Below, piece by piece: positions 34,877 to 43,532 of a DNA stretch of 64,000 nucleotides (within the stretch, counting starts at the first letter, position 1; the number at the start of each line of letters is the position of its first letter). The stretch is from RFSX01 sp964591455 (GTDB lineage Bacteria; Bacteroidota; Bacteroidia; Chitinophagales; Saprospiraceae). The translations under genes were made by a program, and so were the position numbers. The stretch is from contig CAZQDZ010000012.1 in assembly GCA_964591455.1 (NCBI GenBank), positions 1 to 64,000 of the forward strand, written 5' to 3'. The notes beneath the pieces are model-generated. The model searched no databases, had not been told where the DNA came from, and saw only the letters and a program-made list of their open reading frames with translations.

Positions 34877-37414
34877 CTACTGCTTCACAAATTGAAGCGT
34901 GGCGATGACTTCGTCATCTTCAGAAATGACCTGCATAAGATACATGCCTGAAGTCCATAGACTAACGTCAAACTGTATCTGACTTTCAGAAACATTACCT
35001 AATCCCTGCGAGGGTAGTCTGCGACCTATAATATCATAAATAAAAACATTTAAAGATTCGCAGTCATTACAGGCTAGGGTAACAAAATCTGAACTAGGAT
35101 TTGGATATAGCGTTAAGTCAGGGAAAGCTGATACCATTTGCTCATCATCCTCTTCCATATAATTAACGACAAAGCTGGTCCATGGTCGGGCTTGCTTTAT
35201 GATTAGCTGTAATTCTCGCGTTATTTTATACTCGATATCCATGGCAAAAGTTGGATTATCTTCTGCCTCATAAAGTATAGCAAATTCGTCGTGGATGATA
35301 TTGAAGTATTCACGCATTCCAGCCCTATAGATATCGCCTAGGATAATTGAATCTTCATCTACCAGATTAGAACGTTGGACAAGTATGAAGTCATTGTCAT
35401 TTGTAAGCACTCGGTCCAGTAGCATTTCTTCTGGTACAGACTGCGCAGAGGGATTTGTGATAAGGTCTTCTCCTACCTGAGTATTAAGATAGAAGGTATT
35501 TTCAGAACCAAAGAATGGGTCTACACTTACACCAACACCGTTTGCTATCTCGTCTTCATAATTTGGATGGCAGAGCACACCCATAGATGCTATGAAGTGA
35601 TCCACTCTCGAAAATTCTCTCTCATCATAGGCCCTCAGATTCCAAAGACTGGCATAGACTTGCTTTATGGATTTAGAGATATGGCCTTCGTGAGGGTGCT
35701 GCGTTTTTGAGTCATATAAACCTGCCCCATTAAACCCTGGCAAATCTTCATTATTGGTGCTAGAACGGCATCTTATAGAGGTGCCCTCAGGAAATGTCTT
35801 ATGCATAGCATCCAATTCATCTAACATCCACTCTGGCATGTCAGCATCTTTGATTGTCTTTCTAAAGTCTTTCAGCACCTCATCTCTAACATCCCTACTA
35901 TTTATAAAATCATCCTGGGATGTTAATTCTGCAATCTCATCAAAGAAGCCATTATACTTCATGAATTCCTGATAGTAATAGAAGGGCACACCAAAACCAT
36001 TTGGCGTGGTGTTTTCTGGGAATCCAAAATCAAGCATCGTTGCTATATTGGTACATTTAGCACCAAAGGAATCCGACATGTCAAATGAAATATCTGATAA
36101 GGGTAATATAGAAACCACATCTAGATTTAGCGGTGGTATTTGCTCCTCTTGAGGTCTAAGTGCATCGAACCAGGCATTGACCTCTTCTTGTGAGGCCTCC
36201 CGCACGGTAAATCTATCAGGCTCTACTCTATAATATATATTCTTTCCTACCAAGTCGGCTATAGAATCTATGGCCAGCGGTTCTTTGATATAAGCATTAG
36301 GGATATTCTGCTGAATCGCTCTTAGATTGACATGTGAAAGTGGCGTCTGTAACGAGGAGGTAATTATACCACTGACACGTGGAAGCGCATTCGGAAGAGA
36401 CTCATAAAGGACGATATCCTTTGGGTCTGGAATTTCCTCTAGGGTTATTCTTCTGAAGAACCCGAAACCCTCAGCAGGATTCAGTCCCCAGTAATCTAAA
36501 TCCCCAAAAATAGTTTCTTCGAATACGACAGATACCCTAGAGTCTTCAAATAGGTCAAAATCCCTTTCATACTCATCTTCATTGAGTGCCGTAATAAAGT
36601 GCGATAGATTGTTATCTATGAATGGCATATTGGCTGCCAGTAGCTCATGCGTCTTTTGGACCACATCAAAATCTTGCCCATTGCCATTACTATAATTGAA
36701 TGCAAAGGTACCTAGCTCTCCATTTGCTGAAATACTGGAGGGGTGGAATATCACCTGTCCTCTTTTCACATTATCTCCATTACTTTCTACACCTATGAAA
36801 TCAGCAAATTCACTATGCAGCCCAAACTTGTCACTTTGGATAAAGTAGAGCTTAGGCTGATTAGTTAGGAAATCGACAATGATAAACTTGACAAAGAACT
36901 TTTCATTCAGAAACTCCGACCACTGGATTTCATCGAATACAACCGACATTTCTTTGAAGGTTGTAAAGTTGTCTATAACTGTCACGCCATCCCCTCTGTC
37001 TATCGCTGGTGCTGCATTAAGTGGAGATTGTACGGGTAAATTATTAAATTCAGTTATATCATCTATACCATCACCATCCGAATCGAAAGGGTTGTTGATA
37101 TCGTACTGAAGGACTTGGTAATGGTTTATAGGATAAGCCTCCAGTCCTTCGGTTATTGTTGTCGTTCCTGCCTGTCCCATGGTCATAGAAGCATACACAT
37201 CAAAAGGATTATTGATATCATGCCGCGCTTTCAGAACAAAATATTGATTTTCTGAAGAGGCTACTTCCAGCTGAATCTGGCCCTTTCCATCGATAGAACT
37301 ACCTAAGATGGTCGCTTCTTGCGCCTTTACAGTCGTAAGCAACACTACCTGTACAAGACAGATAAGAAGCGCATATTTAGCATGCGTAGTCATCTTAGAA
37401 TGCATCAAAAACAT
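34877..37414 (-). CDS. Secreted PEP-synthase/glucan-water-dikinase-like protein, T9SS cargo
   Basis: 845 residues from the outermost ATG; the third Met (37393) gives the best signal peptide (...LICLVQVVLLTTVKAQ). A thrombospondin-3-like DSDGDGIDD loop lies near 113-121. The phosphohistidine swivel domain has SLQTPLSHVNLRA with His near 361. An ATP-grasp (PPDK_N) domain follows (SIRCRSSTNNEDLPGFNGAG at about 553-572; SLWNLRAYDERE; LIIKQARPW). The C-terminal 80 residues (LTLYPNPSSDFVTLA) are a T9SS sorting domain. The swivel-before-ATP-grasp order and the LSHV site resemble glucan water dikinase rather than PEP synthase. An ATP-using enzyme exported outside the cell is odd. Confidence 0.78.
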   Translation of the reverse strand: MFLMHSKMTTHAKYALLICLVQVVLLTTVKAQEATILGSSIDGKGQIQLEVASSENQYFVLKARHDINNPFDVYASMTMGQAGTTTITEGLEAYPINHYQVLQYDINNPFDSDGDGIDDITEFNNLPVQSPLNAAPAIDRGDGVTVIDNFTTFKEMSVVFDEIQWSEFLNEKFFVKFIIVDFLTNQPKLYFIQSDKFGLHSEFADFIGVESNGDNVKRGQVIFHPSSISANGELGTFAFNYSNGNGQDFDVVQKTHELLAANMPFIDNNLSHFITALNEDEYERDFDLFEDSRVSVVFEETIFGDLDYWGLNPAEGFGFFRRITLEEIPDPKDIVLYESLPNALPRVSGIITSSLQTPLSHVNLRAIQQNIPNAYIKEPLAIDSIADLVGKNIYYRVEPDRFTVREASQEEVNAWFDALRPQEEQIPPLNLDVVSILPLSDISFDMSDSFGAKCTNIATMLDFGFPENTTPNGFGVPFYYYQEFMKYNGFFDEIAELTSQDDFINSRDVRDEVLKDFRKTIKDADMPEWMLDELDAMHKTFPEGTSIRCRSSTNNEDLPGFNGAGLYDSKTQHPHEGHISKSIKQVYASLWNLRAYDEREFSRVDHFIASMGVLCHPNYEDEIANGVGVSVDPFFGSENTFYLNTQVGEDLITNPSAQSVPEEMLLDRVLTNDNDFILVQRSNLVDEDSIILGDIYRAGMREYFNIIHDEFAILYEAEDNPTFAMDIEYKITRELQLIIKQARPWTSFVVNYMEEDDEQMVSAFPDLTLYPNPSSDFVTLACNDCESLNVFIYDIIGRRLPSQGLGNVSESQIQFDVSLWTSGMYLMQVISEDDEVIATLQFVKQ

Positions 37415-37575
37415 GATTTATAACTAATAGAACATCTGAAAATCATCAGAATTCCACTTTTAAAGTTATTAAAAATAATCAGGCAACGGTAATCAACCCA
37501 ACATATGAACTATCCAACATGTTGTGTAAGTGACTAATTTAAAGTTTCATACGACAGTTTGTCTCTAAGACACTT

Positions 37576-37995
37576 TCAGTTCTTCTTGTAATTATTCTGA
37601 TAGATAACATTCACTTTAAAGAAAGCTTCCGCCACTATAGGGTCAGTATTAGCTATAACATCTATCGTCTTAGTAACTTCTCCAAGCTTCTGAGTAGAGC
37701 TGTCATAGGTGGCAGTGATGAGGCCTTTGCCTCCTGGAGGAATGGGCTGGCGTGGCCAATCAATTGCTGTGCACTTACAGGTGGTGGCGAGTTCTATGAT
37801 AAGGTCAGCAGATCCTGTATTAGTAAATGTGTATTCTAAATCTCTTGTTTCTCCCAACTTGACATCACCTAAGTATTGGGTCTGCTTGTCCCAGGTTATC
37901 TCAGGAACAGGATTACCTTGACTGTCTACTACCAATTTTTTCGTTTTGCATGCAGACAGGCCAATTAAGACAAGGAAGAAAACAAGAGGACGCAT
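37576..37995 (-). CDS. DUF1573 lipoprotein
   Basis: 139 residues from the ATG at 37995, which opens a lipoprotein signal (MRPLVFFLVLIGLSAC, Cys16). The open frame extends 59 codons upstream without signal features. Residues 35-135 are a DUF1573 immunoglobulin-like fold: YLGDVKLGETRDLEYTFTN, then the conserved CKCT and PPGGKGLITATYDS. Small, abundant Bacteroidota lipoproteins of this type are of unknown role. Its longer form would overlap creD, another reason to prefer the short start. Confidence 0.78.
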   Translation of the reverse strand: MRPLVFFLVLIGLSACKTKKLVVDSQGNPVPEITWDKQTQYLGDVKLGETRDLEYTFTNTGSADLIIELATTCKCTAIDWPRQPIPPGGKGLITATYDSSTQKLGEVTKTIDVIANTDPIVAEAFFKVNVIYQNNYKKN

Positions 37996-38138
37996 AGAAG
38001 AACAATTTTTTTCACAAATATTCAATTTTATCTCCTGACATACAATGGCATACGCATGCATTAATGAGATATTATGACGTCCCATATCCTCAATTATAGA
38101 ATAGGATATGGAACGTCTTGCGGCTTGGATTTGAAAGA

Positions 38139-39455
38139 CTAGGTTATCGGAACTGTTTTCAAAGCATACCAATTAACATTTCTGGAGATCATCATTACAG
38201 AGCCAATGATCACAAATAAGGCAAGGGCTCCAGCTAATAGTGCAAAATCCTGCATCTGGAGAATCAAATAGATGTAGGTAAATAGTCCAGATAATAAGCT
38301 AGATAAGACGATAGTACTCATTAGGCTACTCAGTATAAAGGATGAGTAAAAACTAATGAGCCCAATGGTCGCAATACTAGAAATTAAATAAGCCAGGTTG
38401 TACCCTATGTGCTCAGACAAAGAAATTAGCAAAAGAAAGAAAACGGTAATCGCAGAACCTACCAAGATATACTGGATAGGGTGCATGGGCTTTTTCTGTA
38501 GTATCTCAAAGATGAAGTAGATAGAAAAGCATAGAATTATAATAAGTAAGGCATACTTAGCGGTTCGCTTAGTCTTTCCATACTCATCTAAGGGTTGGAT
38601 GAAGTTCACGCCGAATGACGCCTTGTGAATATTATAATCATGGTTCATCCAGGCTTTAGGTATGGCGTTGGCAAATTTATTCAGTGCCCAATGACTGTCA
38701 AATCCTTCATGTGTGATATCATATCGGTTAGGTAATTTGCTCCCGATAAAACTAGGGTGGGGCCATGGAGATTCAAGGCTGACCGTATAATTATGACCAA
38801 TAGGTTCGAATTGGATAGAGCTGGTCCCTTTGAATGTGGATTTGGTTTTCACTTCCAGCGTCTTGGTCATGTCCAGTGTGAATGGACTAGATTTGATGTA
38901 GCTTCTATTTCCAGAATTATTACTGACTAGACCTTCATTCTTAAGGGCTTGTCCATTGACGGTTATAGAGAGCTCTGAAGAAATGCCATTAGGGTCACTC
39001 ACACCATAAATAAAATAGGCTTCATCGTAATTAATGTCATAATCATATTCGGCCATGTTAATGTCGGTCATGTCAAAGGTCTGTTCTATATCCAGAGCAG
39101 CATCATATACTAGGATATCGAAGATGCTTCTTTTCCGAGTATCTGTCATGATTTCTCCATCAATAATTGTTGACTTAGGAGAAAAATTAAGGAATCCCTT
39201 TTTAGTTCGTTCTTCATAATCTACCGTATAGGTATAGGTGTATGGCAACCTGATAATTGGACTCGTTACTTGTTGGGCAAGTCCATAAGATTTGGCTACC
39301 TCCCGTTCTACTGTTGCTTTGCGCGAACTTCGCTCATTTATAAGACTTTTGATCTTATAATTAGGGATCATTAAAATGATGATAAGAATGAAGATCGTCA
39401 TTGCTTTTAAAGAAGCAGATCCTTTTAGTTTGGATGTATGTTTTGAAATGCTCAT
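38139..39455 (-). CDS. creD: CreD-family inner-membrane protein
   Basis: 438 residues. One N-terminal helix (MTIFILIIILMIPNYKI), a large periplasmic domain (YTYTVDYEERTKKGFLNFSP; FEPIGHNYTVSLESPWPHPS; HWALNKFA; GVNFIQPLDEY), then five C-terminal helices. This is the CreD plan. In gammaproteobacteria CreD responds to the CreBC system and affects envelope integrity and beta-lactam tolerance. Here no CreBC is present; it instead belongs to an operon-like cluster with a winged-helix regulator and shares an operator motif with that operon (39474-39490), so it is probably controlled by that regulator. Confidence 0.88.
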   Translation of the reverse strand: MSISKHTSKLKGSASLKAMTIFILIIILMIPNYKIKSLINERSSRKATVEREVAKSYGLAQQVTSPIIRLPYTYTYTVDYEERTKKGFLNFSPKSTIIDGEIMTDTRKRSIFDILVYDAALDIEQTFDMTDINMAEYDYDINYDEAYFIYGVSDPNGISSELSITVNGQALKNEGLVSNNSGNRSYIKSSPFTLDMTKTLEVKTKSTFKGTSSIQFEPIGHNYTVSLESPWPHPSFIGSKLPNRYDITHEGFDSHWALNKFANAIPKAWMNHDYNIHKASFGVNFIQPLDEYGKTKRTAKYALLIIILCFSIYFIFEILQKKPMHPIQYILVGSAITVFFLLLISLSEHIGYNLAYLISSIATIGLISFYSSFILSSLMSTIVLSSLLSGLFTYIYLILQMQDFALLAGALALFVIIGSVMMISRNVNWYALKTVPIT

Positions 39456-39473
39456 GTTGTAATATTTAAAAGT

Positions 39474-39490
39474 ACTTTGAATTACAAAGT
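39474..39490 (-). promoter_or_regulatory. Operator and -7 region of creD
   Basis: ACTTTGAATTACAAAGT is an inverted repeat (ACTTTG-N5-CAAAGT) 19 bases before the creD start. Read on the minus strand its left half forms TTTACTTTG, close to the TAnnTTTG -7 box, so a bound protein would block the promoter. An almost identical copy precedes the upstream operon (40472-40488). Confidence 0.65.
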
Positions 39491-39516
39491 AAATTAGTAA
39501 AAAAATATAATGTCTT

Positions 39517-39816
39517 TTATTTCATAGAATTAAGAATCTTCTCTAAGGCGGTTAAGTGTTTATTGAATGCCTTTTGACCAATTTTGCTTACTGAGTAACT
39601 GGTATTGGGCTTGCGTCCGATAAAGGTTTTCAGCACGCTGATATATCCTACTTTTTCGAGTGCTTTAAGATGACTGGCCAGGTTGCCGTCAGTGACATCG
39701 AGCGATTGCTTGAGTTCATTGAAGCTCACCTTTTCCTCTACGACCAGAATGCTCATGATACCCAGCCGTACTTTATTTTCAAAAGCTTTATCCAGATTTT
39801 TTAGGTGCTTATTCAT
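39517..39816 (-). CDS. Winged-helix transcriptional regulator (HTH_34 type)
   Basis: 99 residues, one winged-helix domain: VRLGIMSILVVEEKVSFNEL, LDVTDGNLASHLKALEKVGY as recognition helix, then the wing ISVLKTFIGRKPNTSYSVSK. This is the PF13601-type DNA-binding domain, related to MarR/ArsR. Its ATG overlaps the stop of the upstream membrane gene (ATGA at 39813-39816), so they are co-translated. The two identical palindromes before this operon and creD are its likely binding sites. Confidence 0.85.
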   Translation of the reverse strand: MNKHLKNLDKAFENKVRLGIMSILVVEEKVSFNELKQSLDVTDGNLASHLKALEKVGYISVLKTFIGRKPNTSYSVSKIGQKAFNKHLTALEKILNSMK

Positions 39817-40463
39817 GCAGATGTAACAATAGGTTCAGTAGCCTGTAATCGATCATATTTGATGTACATAATCAGTCCATAGATTATATGCAATACCCCA
39901 AAACCTGCTGCCCAAAAATAAAGGCCATGCCCAGCAAAACCCAGAGAGACTAGTCCCAGAATAATCTCTGCTATCCCCAGTGTTGCTATATCTCTGACAG
40001 TATGGTCACTGGCCGCATAAAGAGACAGACCATAGAAGATAAGTGTAGCGGGTGCTACGAGCAATAGTTCTCCTCTCCATATCAACAGAATCACAAAGAG
40101 CCCACCTGTAAATAGAGGAACCATAAACTTTCTGAGAGCTTTCTTAGATGCTGACGTCCACATCTTATCATTATTCTTCCTAGCTTTTCTTCGGCTGAGA
40201 ATGTAGGCTGTCACGACGGATAATAGAACCAGCACTACTGCCAGCGCCAACAGTTTGATGACTACAGGTGAGAAGAGGCCCTGTTTTAAATCTTTGTATG
40301 CATAAGATGCAGAATTGGTGGCAATGCTATGTGCTAGAAAAGCACCTACCAGTGCATAGATGCCCGATAGTATGCCTGATAATCCACTCAGTGAAAGAAA
40401 ACGAGTCCTTTCTTCCATGATGGTCTTGATGGCCTGTATGTCCTGCAGATAGTTGTCTTTCAT
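39813..40463 (-). CDS. Six-helix membrane protein of the creD cluster
   Basis: 216 residues: a short cytoplasmic N terminus (DNYLQDIQAIKTIMEERTRF) and six membrane segments (e.g. GILSGIYALVGAFLAHSI, LLALAVVLVLLSVVTAYIL, LLLVAPATLIFYGLSLYA). No catalytic residues. Proteins of this kind often stand before a PF13601 regulator in Bacteroidota; they may sense a membrane or small-molecule state and control the regulator (inference). First gene of the operon, 8 bases after the operator at 40472-40488. Confidence 0.7.
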   Translation of the reverse strand: MKDNYLQDIQAIKTIMEERTRFLSLSGLSGILSGIYALVGAFLAHSIATNSASYAYKDLKQGLFSPVVIKLLALAVVLVLLSVVTAYILSRRKARKNNDKMWTSASKKALRKFMVPLFTGGLFVILLIWRGELLLVAPATLIFYGLSLYAASDHTVRDIATLGIAEIILGLVSLGFAGHGLYFWAAGFGVLHIIYGLIMYIKYDRLQATEPIVTSA

Positions 40464-40471
40464 CTAAAAGT

Positions 40472-40488
40472 ACTTTGAAAAACAAAGT
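40472..40488 (-). promoter_or_regulatory. Operator and -7 region of the membrane-protein/regulator operon
   Basis: ACTTTGAAAAACAAAGT is the second copy of the ACTTTG-N5-CAAAGT inverted repeat, and both copies are preceded by TAAAAGT and followed by AAA on the plus strand. On the minus strand it includes TTTACTTTG as -7 box. A further dyad, TTTG...CAAA, lies about 12 bases upstream. Confidence 0.65.
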
Positions 40489-40667
40489 AAAAAAGAAAAT
40501 TTGTATTTTGCAAATCAATAAGACCCTGTTATTTGGCGTTTAGTAGAAAATGTAATTTTTCTTTTTGGTGGCAGTGACAATAGTTTCATATAAAGACACA
40601 AAACATCATATGGATGTATGCAACAGTTACTTAAAGCGCTGACGTACGAAGCATTCTCGTCATAAAG

Positions 40668-40976
40668 TTATTCACTTTTTATTTTATCTAATCTAATGAG
40701 ACTTTGCATCAATGAATCTATGACTGGACTAATTTGCTGATGTATCTCTTTTTTGTCTGATTTAATATCAGCTAAATCAACTGATTTAAATATTAAGTAG
40801 TAAAGAGGAACTTCAAGATAATCACTTATTTTTTGAAGTAAGTCTAGAGAAGGTTTCTTTTTATTCAACTCTAATTGAGATAAATATGTTTGAGAAATAG
40901 AAAGTGCATTGGCCAATTGAATTTGAGTTAGATTTCTTTCTTTTCTTAAGATTATTATGCCGCTACCTATATTCAT
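40668..40976 (-). CDS. XRE-family transcriptional regulator
   Basis: 102 residues. Residues 5-63 are a classic Cro/C1 helix-turn-helix (IILRKERNLTQIQLANALSI, QTYLSQLELNKKKPSLDLLQ, KISDYLEVPLYYLIF). The C-terminal 40 residues are a helical, charged tail. It is the last gene of a three-gene minus-strand operon, 10 bp after the small acidic gene. It most likely represses its own operon through the perfect palindrome at 41932-41956. Confidence 0.85.
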   Translation of the reverse strand: MNIGSGIIILRKERNLTQIQLANALSISQTYLSQLELNKKKPSLDLLQKISDYLEVPLYYLIFKSVDLADIKSDKKEIHQQISPVIDSLMQSLIRLDKIKSE

Positions 40977-40986
40977 AAATTATTAA

Positions 40987-41244
40987 TCATGAGGAATCTT
41001 GTTTAAATATTTTTATTGCGATTTTTATCGCATCAGAAACTACTTTATACCAAAATGAGTAATCGATTTCCTTCTTATTTGGTTGTTTATTGTTTGATTT
41101 TATTTCTCTCTCGTATGCTTCTATGGCTAATTTTGCTCGAGTAATAATATCATTAGCTTCTTCTTCAAATTCTGATGGAATTCCTTCAATTTTTGAAACT
41201 GATTGAAGGTCGTTTAATATAGAATTTAATATTTCTTTGTACAT
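40987..41244 (-). CDS. Small acidic protein of the XRE island
   Basis: 85 residues, no signal peptide. Mostly helical: an N-terminal acidic amphipathic half (ILNDLQSVSKIEGIPSEFEE, ITRAKLAIEAYEREI) and a C-terminal half with an aromatic/hydrophobic helix (YSFWYKVVSDAIKIAIKIF). No family recognised. The start lies inside the preceding gene (59-bp overlap), so translation of the two is coupled and their products may work in a fixed ratio. Confidence 0.6.
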   Translation of the reverse strand: MYKEILNSILNDLQSVSKIEGIPSEFEEEANDIITRAKLAIEAYEREIKSNNKQPNKKEIDYSFWYKVVSDAIKIAIKIFKQDSS

Positions 41245-41878
41245 AATTTAGATTGTTAGATCTGACTAATAAAATATTAGATGTTAAATCAGAACTAATT
41301 AATTTAGTACGGGAAGATATCCTGTCTATAAAATGATAAAACTTTTCTTTTAGAGGAATGCTCTCGTCGGTTTTAGTAGAATCATCTGGGCATTTCTTTT
41401 TTATTCTATTGATTAGAGCTCGATACTTATGCCTAAACTCCGACCTCACAGACTGCAAGTATTCTATTCTGGACTCTTTTACTCCTATTGATGATATATA
41501 CCACTCTCTTTCTAAGGCTCTTTTTGCCTTAAGTAGATTTTTTTGAAATCTATAATTGTAATAGCATTTAATTAAAAATGTAAAAAAACCTAGAATCCAT
41601 CTTATTAATTTAAAGGAACATAGGAAGTTGAGCGCTTTCGAGTTGTCTGGCTTTGTTGTAGGTTGATAAGAATTATATTCTTGAATTAGGTTTTCGTTCA
41701 TGTAAAAAGCTGAAACATCAATTCCTCTTTTTCTAAAACTCTTTAATCTCTTTTGATGTTTTTTGCTTTGAGCCAGCTTTTTTAATTCGTCTTGAAGGCT
41801 TCTTTGTTCATATTCAAGTTTTTGTAAATACGATAGTTGCCAAACAACTTGGTCTAAATGTGTTTCTGAATCACTCAC
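41186..41878 (-). CDS. Coiled-coil membrane protein of the XRE island
   Basis: 230 residues, starting with GTG. Residues 10-50 are a charged coiled coil (LSYLQKLEYEQRSLQDELKK), residues about 86-106 a single membrane helix (LCSFKLIRWILGFFTFLIKC), and the rest is strongly basic and helical (NLLKAKRALEREWYISS, RHKYRALINRIKKKC). Lysine/arginine content is high. No family recognised. First gene of an operon with the small acidic protein and the XRE regulator. A basic membrane-bound protein with a small acidic partner resembles toxin-antidote or defence modules in outline only (inference). Confidence 0.6.
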   Translation of the reverse strand: MSDSETHLDQVVWQLSYLQKLEYEQRSLQDELKKLAQSKKHQKRLKSFRKRGIDVSAFYMNENLIQEYNSYQPTTKPDNSKALNFLCSFKLIRWILGFFTFLIKCYYNYRFQKNLLKAKRALEREWYISSIGVKESRIEYLQSVRSEFRHKYRALINRIKKKCPDDSTKTDESIPLKEKFYHFIDRISSRTKLISSDLTSNILLVRSNNLNYVQRNIKFYIKRPSISFKN

Positions 41879-41931
41879 AATATTTATTCTATTAATGCGA
41901 AACTAAGTGTAATTTTACTATTATGCAATCC

Positions 41932-41956
41932 ATTTAGTAACCTTTGGTTACTAAAT
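41932..41956. promoter_or_regulatory. Perfect palindrome upstream of the XRE operon
   Basis: ATTTAGTAACC (41932-41942) and GGTTACTAAAT (41946-41956) are exact reverse complements separated by TTT. It lies 54 bases before the GTG start of the first gene. A TTG and a TAGTTTC (poor TAnnTTTG) follow downstream on the minus strand. It is the natural operator for the XRE protein encoded by the third gene. Confidence 0.6.
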
Positions 41957-41995
41957 TATAATATTGTTGGATTTTTCATACAGTATTAACTTAAA

Positions 41996-42205
41996 TTATC
42001 TGATGCGTTCATTTTCAATTCTATTTGATGTTTCATAAAAAGTTTGAGAATTTATATCAGTATGTTCATTTTTTCTTCTGTTGTTATAATTAGGCTCTAA
42101 GCTCTTCAACAAAACATTAATTGAATGTCATATGGATTGTCTTTGATAATCGTAACCAAAGTATTTTAGAGAGTCTCCAAAGGATAGATTTAGAATAGGA
42201 ATCCT
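41996..42205 (-). pseudogene. Gene remnant 1 beside the XRE island
   Basis: A 70-codon minus-strand frame with one internal TGA (42128-42130) ends at a TAA (41996-41998). It reads RIPILNLSFGDSLKYFGYDY before the stop and NVLLKSLEPNYNNRRKNEHT, NSQTFYETSNRIENERIR after it. The composition is clearly protein-like, with no start codon at the 5' side. No family recognised. Confidence 0.45.
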
Positions 42206-42221
42206 TCATTATTTGAAAACT

Positions 42222-42433
42222 TTAGGTTTTTTTAATCTCAATAGTATCGCTTAAGCCTGTTGAAATATTTTCTGCACAAAGAATAAAGTACTTATAATCA
42301 TCTTGAATAATCCGAGCATCAGTATCAATATATGAAGCCAATCGACTCTTAGTTTCTTTCTAGCAGAAGTTCTTTTAATTTTTATCCGTTTAATTACCAG
42401 ACTGTAATCATTCTTACTTTCCCAATTGTCATT
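42222..42433 (-). pseudogene. Gene remnant 2 beside the XRE island
   Basis: A minus-strand reading DNWESKNDYSLVIKRIKIKR continues in the next frame, after a frameshift in an A-rich run near 42350-42360, as SRLASYIDTDARIIQDDYKY and CAENISTGLSDTIEIKKT up to a TAA at 42222-42224. Both halves look coded and no intact start exists. With remnant 1 it fills the 580-bp gap between the XRE operon and the propeller gene. Not identifiable by eye. Confidence 0.42.
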
Positions 42434-42458
42434 TTATGATAGCTTATATTTACATATT

Positions 42459-43532
42459 ATGAGTGCCTTCACCTGCTTACCCCTTTTAATCTTTGTTGCT
42501 TCTCTTCAGATATCTTGTGGCAATCAGCACAAGGAATCCACAAGCGCAATCGCAAATAATAGAGAAGAGGAGGATATACAGATTGAGTCAGAGCCAGAAG
42601 CTCAGCTGGCTCAATACATCCGCAATATATATGAAGATAAGAATGGACACCTATGGTTTGGGACGAATGGTTATGGTGTTATACATTATAATGGAGATTC
42701 GCTGAGCTACTATTCCAACCATAATGGATTTGAAGGACATCAAATTACAGGCATAGCAGAGGATAATGATAAGAATCTATGGTTTGCTACTGATCAGGGA
42801 ATTGTTCATTATAAGTGGGATGCCACGGCTTCAGGAGAAAAGAAATTCATCAATTATTCTAGCCCGTTATTATTCTCTGGACAACGATTTTGGAGTATCA
42901 TGGCAGATAGTAAAGGAAGTATATGGGCTGGGGCTGAGAGTGGAGTATATAAATTTGATGGTGGGTATTGGCTTCCGGTTAGTATGCCTTACCCCGAAGA
43001 AGCGAAAGGCTCATTTATAACAACACATACTGCCTGGTCTATAATAGAAGATTCTAAAGCAAACATATGGATAAGTACCAATGGATTTGGTGCCTACAAG
43101 TATGACGGCAAGGCATTTTCTTTATATTCTGAAGAAATGGGATTGGCCAATAATAATGTAGATGTAATTATGGAGGACATGGCTGGCGCATTATGGTTTG
43201 GAACTAGGTTTGGTGGTGTGAGTAGATTAGTGGGTAATGACTTTGAGCACTTTAATGTGGAGAATAAACGCATAGGGAATAATGAAGTGTGTGCACTCTA
43301 TGAGGATACAATGGGACATATATGGTTTAGCTCGGAAGGGTATGGTGTTTATAAGTTTGATGGACGGACACTAACTAATTATAATAGAGATAATGGATTA
43401 GAAATCGGAGCTGTACAAACTATACTTGAAGATAGTAGTGGACGATTATGGGTTGGTGGCGGAGGAGGACTCTATTTAATGCAAAATAACTTATTTGTTC
43501 ATGTTGGCCAGCAAAGTATCTTAAACTACTAG
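42459..43532 (+). CDS. Two-component-regulator-type propeller lipoprotein
   Basis: 357 residues from ATG 42459, which opens a lipoprotein signal (SLQISC, Cys21). It has about seven Reg_prop blades of the form I.ED..G.LWFGT.G.G (IYEDKNGHLWFGTNGYGV, IAEDNDKNLWFATDQGI, IEDSKANIWISTNGFGA, ILEDSSGRLWVGGGGGL), i.e. one beta-propeller. In hybrid two-component systems this propeller is the N-terminal sensor of the kinase. Here it is a separate lipoprotein, followed by a LytS-type kinase, so it may be a stand-alone ligand sensor for it. Confidence 0.8.
   Translation: MSAFTCLPLLIFVASLQISCGNQHKESTSAIANNREEEDIQIESEPEAQLAQYIRNIYEDKNGHLWFGTNGYGVIHYNGDSLSYYSNHNGFEGHQITGIAEDNDKNLWFATDQGIVHYKWDATASGEKKFINYSSPLLFSGQRFWSIMADSKGSIWAGAESGVYKFDGGYWLPVSMPYPEEAKGSFITTHTAWSIIEDSKANIWISTNGFGAYKYDGKAFSLYSEEMGLANNNVDVIMEDMAGALWFGTRFGGVSRLVGNDFEHFNVENKRIGNNEVCALYEDTMGHIWFSSEGYGVYKFDGRTLTNYNRDNGLEIGAVQTILEDSSGRLWVGGGGGLYLMQNNLFVHVGQQSILNY

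Noticed and set aside
26075..42130. In-frame TGA codons in two coding-like stretches as possible recoding (selenocysteine or tryptophan)
   Set aside because: No SECIS-like hairpin or conserved context, and frameshifts or missing starts nearby fit gene decay better. Normal genes here use TGA as stop.
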